DNA from: Paguma larvata
Taxonomy: Eukaryota; Chordata; Mammalia; Carnivora; Viverridae
Direction of reading: 5' to 3'
NCBI GenBank assembly: GCA_030068075.1
Contig: CM057829.1
Span: forward strand, 85,675,132 to 85,739,131
Length of the DNA stretch: 64,000 bases
Shown: positions 57,179-64,000 of the stretch, piece by piece
Layout of the letters: the number at the start of each line of letters is the position of its first letter
Position numbering within the stretch: the stretch's first letter is position 1
The notes under the pieces: model-generated
Seen by the model: only the letters and a program-made list of their open reading frames with translations
Database searches by the model: none
Told to the model about the DNA's origin: nothing
Made by a program: the position numbers and the translations under genes

Positions 57179-57925
57179 ATTTTCTACAGCTCTTTAAATC
57201 CTTAATTCCTCTTGCTTCCTGCAGTTTTGATGCATTTTCCTGATAAAATCCCTACTCAAGTGAACCCACATGTTCATGTTTCCATGCCTACATTGCCCAG
57301 TGGAGATGGTTCCACTAAATCTTTGTATTTAACAAACCAAAAAAATTGCTGAGTTTGAATATGTGTTCCTGGTCCATCTATTTCCTCCCTCTTGCTACTC
57401 AAAGGGCAGTCCTTTCCCACCACCGAGCCCACTTGCTTTCTGTATTTTGAATACTATCTTTCTTAACTTCCCAGCAACTTTTCACTGTTGATTGTGTCTG
57501 CACTGTGTTCTGGGACACGGCTGTGTTCTGTCACCTTCTCTGTGTAGATGAGTCCCACATTTACACTTCTAGCCAAGCCTCTCTCTGAGCCGCAGACCCT
57601 GCCCTTCCTTGTCCTCAAGGTTTTGACCATTGACATCCTGTTGTGAGCACTATGCTCCCTCCTACCACGGGATTACAGCACTTGCTTTTCCCCACCTGGA
57701 AAACTCTTTTTGTCACAGTAACTCACTCTCATCCCCCATCCCCCAGTTCCAGCATTACTTCTTCTGGGAGGCCAGATTATTTGATTAGCGTGTAGCTGCT
57801 TTGCCAAACTCAGTGCTCAACAAGGGCTGCTATCGAGTTTGGTTTGTTCACCATGTTATCTCTAGTATCTGGCACAGCACCTGGCATAGGATAAATATTT
57901 GTTGAGTGAATGAAAAGAGCAATGA

Positions 57926-58548
57926 AACAAAACTATTCATTTATAATTAAGTCCGTCTCTGTATAGTCTTTATTACTTCTTAATCATTCTCTAAACATAT
58001 TGTATCTTCTTAGCTGTTTATTTTGACTATTGATATTAATTGTTAGCATTCATTTTAAAGTTTTTACAAATTATAAAATGTTGTATAAGAAAGAAAATTA
58101 AGTTCCATTATGGAGTGTATAGCCTGCTCACTTAAATATATAGGGCAGTTTTAATATTAACGTATTTAATTTCTATAGAAATAATTTGTCCGTGGAATTG
58201 AAATGATTAGGGTACTCACCTGATAATTCATCAATAGCCTGAATTAAGATAATCATGAATAATTCTAGTACTATAAGTTTGTTTGTTTTTTTTGTCCAGT
58301 CTTTTCTTTTTGTGTGGTCTGCTTAAGAAATGAAAGACTTTATGCTACTTGACTGCTTTTGATTAGTAAGTATGTGTTATCTTATTGGTAGCCTCACTTG
58401 AAAATGACTTGCATATACTTTGTATATCTGAATACTAGGTAAGCATTGATAGAGAAATTGACTTGAATTTTAAAATTTGAAATGCAAATGTTTAAAAACC
58501 ACATAGCTATTGTGGAATTTACACCTTAAAAACTTAGTAAACTCAGTC
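57926..58548. other. Intron 2, no gene seen
   Basis: AT-rich unique DNA; nothing recognised. Confidence 0.4.
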
Positions 58549-58564
58549 AAAATTTACTTTATGA

Positions 58565-58773
58565 GGGGCGCCCGGGTGGCTCAGTCGGTTGAGCGGCCGA
58601 CTTCGGCTCAGGTCATGATCTCACGGTCTGTGAGTTCGAGCCCCGCGTCGGGCTCTGTGCTGCTGGCTCGGAGCCTGGAGCCTGCTTCGGATTCTGTGTC
58701 TCCCTCTCTCTCTCTGCCCTTCCCCTGCTCACGCCCTGTCTCTATGTCTTTCAAAAATAAATAAACGTTAAAA
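58565..58773 (+). mobile_element. CAN-SINE, youngest-looking copy
   Basis: Forward SINE that keeps nearly all its CpGs (GGGGCGCCCGGGTGGC, CAGTCGGTTGAGCGGCCGAC, TTCGAGCCCCGCGTCGGG). It has a perfect 16 bp duplication AAAATTTACTTTATGA at 58549-58564 and 58774-58789. CpG retention and exact duplications point to a recent insertion. Confidence 0.96.
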
Positions 58774-58789
58774 AAAATTTACTTTATGA

Positions 58790-59170
58790 AAATGAGACCC
58801 TGTGACAGTTCTGTGATCAAAAATGTTAACTGTGTCAACTACAAACAGTGATTTGCACTACGGTAGAGCTTCACTCTGAGTAGGGTGTACCATATTATCA
58901 ACATCATGTTCTGCATTTGATTTTTTAGTTTTTGCTGTCGAATCCAGAATGAACATTACAGACTTGAAGTTAAAAATAGTCTTGTGCCATGAGACCTAAT
59001 TTATTTATCTCCGTTACTGAATGCTGACATATGGCCAATCAAACGGTTGCATCCTGTCATCACTAAGCAGTCTGCTGCTCAGAGAGTGTGGGGTTTCCCA
59101 TGTCATACCCTCAGAGGCTGTGCCCTGTAGAACTTATAGAGCTCAGGTGGCAAGGAAGGAGGGACATGTC
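58790..59170. other. Intron 2, no gene seen
   Basis: Unique-looking; no features recognised. Confidence 0.4.
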
Positions 59171-59480
59171 CCCTGGGAACTTGTACGCTGTCCAATAGGA
59201 CCATATTGCGAACCATATATATAATTAAAATTTTCAAGTAGTTGCATTTAAAAGAAAAAGAAATAGGTAAAATAAATTTAAATAGTTTATTTTAAATGTG
59301 ATATCAATATGTAATTAATATAAAAATATTAATGAGATATTTTGCATTATTTTTCATACTACATCTGACATCAAGAGCATTTTACACTTACAACACCTAT
59401 CAGTTTGGACTGCCCACATTTACAGCGGTCAGTGGCCACCTGTAGCTCATGGCTATTGTATTGGACAGTGTAGTTCTAGG
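59171..59480. mobile_element. MITE with terminal inverted repeats
   Basis: The left end contains GCTGTCCAATA (59187-59197); the right end contains TATTGGACAGTGTAG (59459-59473), its near inverse. The longer ends CCTGGGAACTTGTAC and GTTCTAGG also pair loosely. The interior is AT-rich with TTTAAATAG and GTGGCCACC. It resembles a known non-autonomous mammalian DNA transposon beginning with CTGTCCAATA; exact name not certain. Confidence 0.65.
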
Positions 59481-60804
59481 AGATTCCTCAGAAGAAAGAC
59501 TTTTGGGGTTGCCCTGGTGAAGCTAGGTCACCTCTGCACTTACCTTGAGTTTTAAGGTGGCAACATTGCTTCCACAAAAGACCTTGAAATGTGCCTCATG
59601 TTTTATGTTTTTTTATTTTTTCCAGTAATTTAGGAACTCTTGGGAATATTCTTTTCCTTCCTTCTTCGTTGTTTTCCACATGATGGAGGGACATTGTTGG
59701 GAAGCTTAGTGTGCCAATTTGATATAAATTATAGATGTCAGTGAGGCCATTTGCCAGCAAGTATCTGCTCCCCATCTTAATTCAGACGTGGTACTTTATG
59801 GTCTCTGATTCACCTCCTTCCTTGTTTATGATTATTGACCTCATCAGATGGACCTGCCTCTTTCCAGCTGTGTTCTGTGGTCACACATGCCTTAACATTT
59901 AGAGGGTTGAAGACTCTTGTAGGTTTATATCTGAGAGTTGAGTGGGAAGTTACTTTCAGAATACAATAAAGACTTGTTGATTAATGGGCCTTTATTTCTT
60001 GCCAAATGTTGGAGTATTTGTTTCTGCTTTTGAAGATTCCTAACATATTGGTTCCAAAATATTTGGAGTCTTGTGCCAAGTGTTGCCTTAAATATTTAGC
60101 ATGTTGTTTTCTTTAAGCTTGAATATTTCAAGCCTAGCTGAATGATCTTGTGAAATTATGCAGCATCACCATTGTTTCAGAGCTGAGCCCTTTATCCTTT
60201 GCCAAATTTCAGTTTACAGCTGCTCTTTCCCTGGCAAGATTTATTCACTGTCAATAGATATCTGAAATGCAAATACTGATTCAGTCTTGATAATAAGGAC
60301 ATAGATCGTGGCACTATATTTGGTACATGAGTAAGAAACACTTGAAGGCAATTATTTTAACATGTTCTACTGTTCTATTACAAATGAAATTTTAAAATAC
60401 TTTTATTTAGCATTTAAGGTGATATCAAAAGAGAGAAATGAGTGTATCAAATAAATTGTCTATGTGTATTTCAAATAAGTAATAATTAGAATCAGTTTTT
60501 CTATCCCCAAATTTATCTTAGCTACAGTGCAAAGGTAAATATTTTTGAAGTCTGTTTTTAGATATTTGTTATCACTATATCATGTTATTTTCGTGCATAT
60601 TCTTTTTAAAAGGCGGCTTTATTTTGAGATAACAATGCATAATACAAATACAAAGTTAATATAGACTTTGTGACTTTTTACCCCTGCAATCAGAGATTTT
60701 TTAGATCTTCACAGCTTGTCATTTTGTTTTGCTTTGTCTTTATCTTGTTTTTTAAGCAGGAGACTGAATTACATTATCGTGTTCTTGGCGATAGGTTCTC
60801 AAAA
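59481..60804. other. Intron 2, no gene seen
   Basis: AT-rich unique-looking DNA without recognised repeats or coding signal. Confidence 0.4.
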
Positions 60805-60950
60805 TGCGTGATCTTGGACCTTTGGTTTCTCATCTGTAGAATAGAGATAATAATAGTGTCTGCCTCATAGGGTTGTTATGATGATTAAGTGAATTAATAA
60901 TTATAAATCACTAAGAATAATTCATGGAACATAGGAAGACTGTAAAATAT
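60805..60950 (+). mobile_element. MIR 3' part
   Basis: TTGGTTTCTCATCTGTAGAAT, AGAGATAATAATAGTGTCTGC and CTCATAGGGTTGTTATGATG match the right half of MIR. Confidence 0.75.
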
Positions 60951-61840
60951 ATAAAAATGTCATCCTTTTAGGAAAGATTTTTCAAAAATTATCCTAAAGC
61001 TTTACTTTAGCTGATGTAATATTTCTATTACTATTCTATTTCCTCATTTCTTTAATTGAGTAATGCTAATTCATCTCCATTCTAGGCTTTGCATAGAAAT
61101 TTGTGTTAAAAGTTACTTATGCTTCTGAATGTGGTTTTCAGTTACTGACTTTAAATGTCTGCTGATAGCTGGAGCTGCTAGATGAATATTCGATGACAGT
61201 AACCATTTCAAAGCTCACTGCTGCATTTCAACTGAAAATAATCCTCCCACCTTCCCACGAGAACTTCCTATATCATCACCTCCTGTCAAGTTTTTTTTTT
61301 CTTTCAGTAGTTCTGACATTTCTGAGGCTCCCCAGTCAGAAATGTCCAATAAAGCTTACAAGCTGTACTCTGCATTCGGTGCACCTTAAAGTGGTACAGT
61401 CTGTGTTGGCCTGCAGTTTAGCCGCCAACTGGCACCCCAGGCTGGGCAGAGTTTTCTTAAATAAACTCAGCATGCAGACTAGGCCAGTGGCGACTTCCCA
61501 GTTTCCCTGAGCGGTTCTTTCACATTCAAAGGGAAGAACTGGATGCAGCAGCTGTCAGGATAGGACAGACATCCACAAGCATCCCCACGGTATCTTCACT
61601 CAACTTGAAGAGAAGTCCAAAGGCCAGAAACAGGGCTTGAAGGCCCTTGTTCTCATTCTGGGAGTAACTTGTGACTGGTGCAGCTCACCAATCCTGGTCC
61701 GATGCCATTTCTGAGATTTTAGAGCACTGTGGAGCACTGTAGAGACTGTATTCATAGATCTAGGCTGGAATTGCTTAGAGCTGGCTACACATTCAATGCA
61801 TGGCATTACTTTCACATTATTTTGGGAAGATCTGGGGTTT
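60951..61840. other. Intron 2, no gene seen
   Basis: Unique-looking; a 105-codon open frame at 61193-61510 has no domain, no splice sites and no recognised homology. Confidence 0.4.
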
Positions 61841-61852
61841 CACCTAGGAGTT

Positions 61853-62070
61853 TGTTTGTTTGTTTGTTTACTGTTTATTTTGGGGGGGGATAGAGAGAAA
61901 GGGCACAAGGGCGGGGGAGCAGAGAGAGAGGGAGACAAAAAAATCTGAAGCAGGCTCCAGGCTCTGAGCTATCAGCACAGAGCCCAACGCAGGGCTCAAA
62001 CTCACAAACTATGCAATCATAACCTGACCTAAGTTAGAGGCCCAACCAACTGAGCCACCCAGGCGCCCTG
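61853..62070 (-). mobile_element. CAN-SINE
   Basis: Reverse SINE with a (GTTT)n tail and G8 run, ending GAGCCACCCAGGCGCCC. CACCTAGGAGTT (61841-61852) / CACCTAGGAATT (62071-62082). Confidence 0.92.
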
Positions 62071-62589
62071 CACCTAGGAATTCTAAAAGGACATAGGATG
62101 AATATTTTAAAATGGGGTAAGGAGTGAAGGGCTAAGTTTTACAATGAGTACATTTAGCAATTTCAAAAAATAGAATAGCAAATAAAACTGTATGGTCATT
62201 TCTAAATCTAGTGCAATGACCACATACAGAGATCGAAGGCTGATAATATAGACATATTTTACTTTCAGTTTTAGATTTTTTTCATTTACTATGACATTGT
62301 TTTTGATGTTCCCCCATGATACATGATTTCCCAAGTTTAATAATCACCTGCTATCATTTATTCACTGCCTTTTACATGGGATAGTCAGTGGCAGCCCTTT
62401 TTTCTCTAATCAACATTTAGTCAGTTTTGTTTTATTTATTATTTATTATTGTAGTATCGTGACCTCTGGGGAGACTTAGTAACTTCCTGTATCTCTGATG
62501 AGTCTTGTAGGTCCTGTGGATTCTGTGCTAGATCAGTGCATGGTGGTGATCATGTTCTGAGCTTGCACCAACCCCACGTAGGTGGTACA

Positions 62590-62900
62590 AACCTAGAGAA
62601 GGAATCAGAGACTCAGGAAGGGGGTCACAGAGGGGAGAGAGTCACGTATATACACACATCCAGAGAAAGCTTTACACTCAGAGATGTATACGTATTGAGG
62701 AGACAGAGGCCAGAATCAGAGGCTCACAGGCCCACAGACATGGGCCACACACAGACACAGATGGACACACACAGAAACACAAATCCAGAAAGAGAAGCAC
62801 TAGTACGAAAGAGAAAGACACCCTGAGGGGGAGAGGAAAAGAGAGAATTAGAGAACAGGAGAGCAGGGGAATAGTAGAGAGGAGGGAAACGGAAACACGG
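62590..62900 (+). repeat. CACAGA/purine-rich low-complexity tract
   Basis: Repeated CAGAGA, CACACAGA and GAGAGAAAG words over about 300 bp of intron 2, ending about 130 bp before the exon at 63027. No SINE motifs. Confidence 0.75.
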
Positions 62901-63026
62901 AGGTCACATTCCTGTAGTGCGCTGGGGTCCGTGCTCCCTACACAGGTGCTGAAGGAATGAGGGGGCACCCGGGGCAGCAGGGGCAGGTGGGAGGAAGCAT
63001 GTTAATGTGATTACTCTCTTTTGTAG

Positions 63027-63207
63027 TATTCAAGAAATGCTGACAGGCCAGAGGCTCTGCCACTCGGAATCTCACAATGATAGTGTCTTGGCAGCGCTGA
63101 ATCAACAGAGAAGTGACGGCATCCTCTGCGACGTCACCCTGATTGCTGAGGAACAGAAATTCCATGCTCACAAGGCAGTTCTAGCAGCGTGCAGCGACTA
63201 TTTCCGG
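63027..63207 (+). CDS. KLHL32: KLHL32 exon encoding residues 8-68 (BTB N-terminal half)
   Basis: Acceptor CTCTCTTTTGTAG (AG 63025-63026); donor CGG|GTAAGC after 63207, leaving phase 0. The first T completes serine 8 (AG|T) from 54468. The exon encodes IQEMLTGQRLC, then the start of a BTB/POZ fold: SVLAALNQQRSDG (27-39), the CDVTL core (42-46), and FHAHKAVLAACSDYFR (53-68). These residues form part of the BTB dimer and CUL3-binding surface in Kelch-like proteins. The match to KLHL32 is specific, since IQEMLTGQRLCHSES before the BTB is characteristic of it as I remember. Met12 is a possible downstream start. The rest of BTB, BACK and six Kelch repeats lie beyond the window. Confidence 0.95.
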
Positions 63208-63772
63208 GTAAGCGGGGGTAGTTTGTTCAACAGAGGATGACACAGTTTCCTGAAGTGTCCCGAATGCCTTAGTCAGTTAGATGACAGTCACCAGAGTTGT
63301 GAATGTTGGAGGCCTTTCCTGAACAGAATAAGATTGGGGTTGCGGTGGGATCCTCCCTGGCCTGGTTCCCTGGATGTCCCTCTAGTGGAGAGCAGACTCT
63401 CTTTTGCTTCTGAGCTGAGGGGTAGTTGGTACTTTACCACCATAAGGCAGTGTGGCATTGTAGTGCCCCATAATACAGTGTGAACCAGGGGATAGGATGT
63501 ATCTAGATCCAGGATCAGAAGGACGATCCGTAAAACAATTTGTTAAAATTTAAAATGTTCATAAATCTGTGTAGTGTTCCTGATTTTTAATTTTCTGTAC
63601 ATGTTCTTGTCTTAATGCTTTCCAACTGTTTGCTCGAGAGACAGAGATACCATTGGCCTAATGGACATTTATGGTTGATATTTGTGTGTTTGCTGAAGGC
63701 ATGTGGTCTGGTTTAGTAGAACTTTAGAGTGTGATTTTCAGTGGCTTATGAGATATGGTAGTATGTTTGTTG
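63208..63772. other. Intron 3 start, no other feature seen
   Basis: Intron sequence after the strong donor. In-frame read-through stops at 63238-63240. Confidence 0.6.
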
Positions 63773-64000
63773 CTTTATTTTATTTTATTTTATTATTTTA
63801 TTTATATCCACTGAAGTTAACATACAGCATAATACTAGTTTCAGGTATACAATATATTGATTCAACACTTCCATACATCACCAGATGCTCATCAGAAGTA
63901 TGCTTCTTAATCCCCATCACCTGTTTAACTCCTCCCCTGCCCACCACCCACCTCCCCTCTGGTAACCATCAGTTTGTACTCTATAGTTAAGAGTCTATTT
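63773..64000 (-). mobile_element. LINE-1 3' end, cut by the window edge
   Basis: (TTTTA)n tail at 63773-63803, then TTAACATACAGCATAATACTAG, CTTCCATACATCACCAGATGC, CCCTCTGGTAACCATCAG: a reverse carnivore L1 3' region running off the right edge. Confidence 0.85.

Larger units (their letters stand above)
56260..57925 (+). mobile_element. Long L2 copy interrupted by two SINEs
   Basis: CT-rich L2-like sequence continuing to a clear L2 3' end (CACCTGGAAAACTCTTTTTG, CTTCTTCTGGGAGGCCAGA, TCTGGCACAGCACCTGGCAT, AAATATTTGTTGAGTGAATG). SINEs at 56700-56896 and 56941-57178 split it. The left limit is approximate. Confidence 0.6.

Noticed and set aside
58565..58640. tRNA-like sequence with A and B box
   Set aside because: It is the tRNA-Lys-derived head of a SINE; there is no cloverleaf-complete tRNA gene.
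61193..61510. 105-codon open frame on the plus strand
   Set aside because: Peptide is low in information, with no homology recognised; no exon boundaries.

Overview
The window is mammalian nuclear DNA, almost certainly from a cat (Felidae) or close relative. About 34 full or partial CAN-SINEs (tRNA-Lys head, CT-rich body, AATAAA/A-rich tail) are scattered through it, and the least diverged copies match the feline SINEC_Fc form. It also holds carnivore-type LINE-1 3' ends and ancient mammalian repeats (MIR, L2, MLT1, MER20/MER5). Nothing looks bacterial, viral-autonomous or CRISPR-like.

The only gene I can support is the 5' part of KLHL32 (kelch-like family member 32), on the + strand. Its promoter is a CpG island at about 8.09-9.15 kb with GC boxes, a CA microsatellite and a strong splice donor at 8881/8882. 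A long first intron follows (about 45 kb, 8.9-54.4 kb). The start-codon exon is at 54393-54468; it encodes MPSERCL plus two bases of a split serine codon. An 8.6 kb intron follows, then the exon at 63027-63207. That exon completes the serine and encodes residues 8-68, the N-terminal half of the BTB domain. The remaining BTB, BACK and Kelch exons lie beyond the right edge. In human the next gene upstream is NDUFAF4 on the opposite strand; no part of it is visible here.

Layout: 1-8 kb is upstream flank with repeats, including a MER20-type MITE split by a SINE. 8-9.2 kb is the promoter. 9.2-54.4 kb is intron 1, with a 10 kb stretch lacking CAN-SINEs (13.1-23.0 kb), two solo LTRs (21671-22259 and 36352-37302), an MLT1 LTR (41191-41794) and a dense SINE cluster (41.4-49.3 kb). 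54.4-63.2 kb holds the two exons and intron 2. 63.2-64.0 kb is the start of intron 3, with an L1 3' end running off the window.

No new biological system is evident. The points most worth checking are: an orphan exon-like ORF at 10892-10993 whose peptide resembles the C-terminal tail of HNK-1-type carbohydrate sulfotransferases; a weak splice donor and a uORF on the KLHL32 start exon; an RFX X-box-like site and G-rich tract beside exon 1; paired NFI-like dyads; and two retroelement insertions that appear to carry 3' transduced flanking DNA. Repeat family names come from recognising consensus features by eye, not from a database search.
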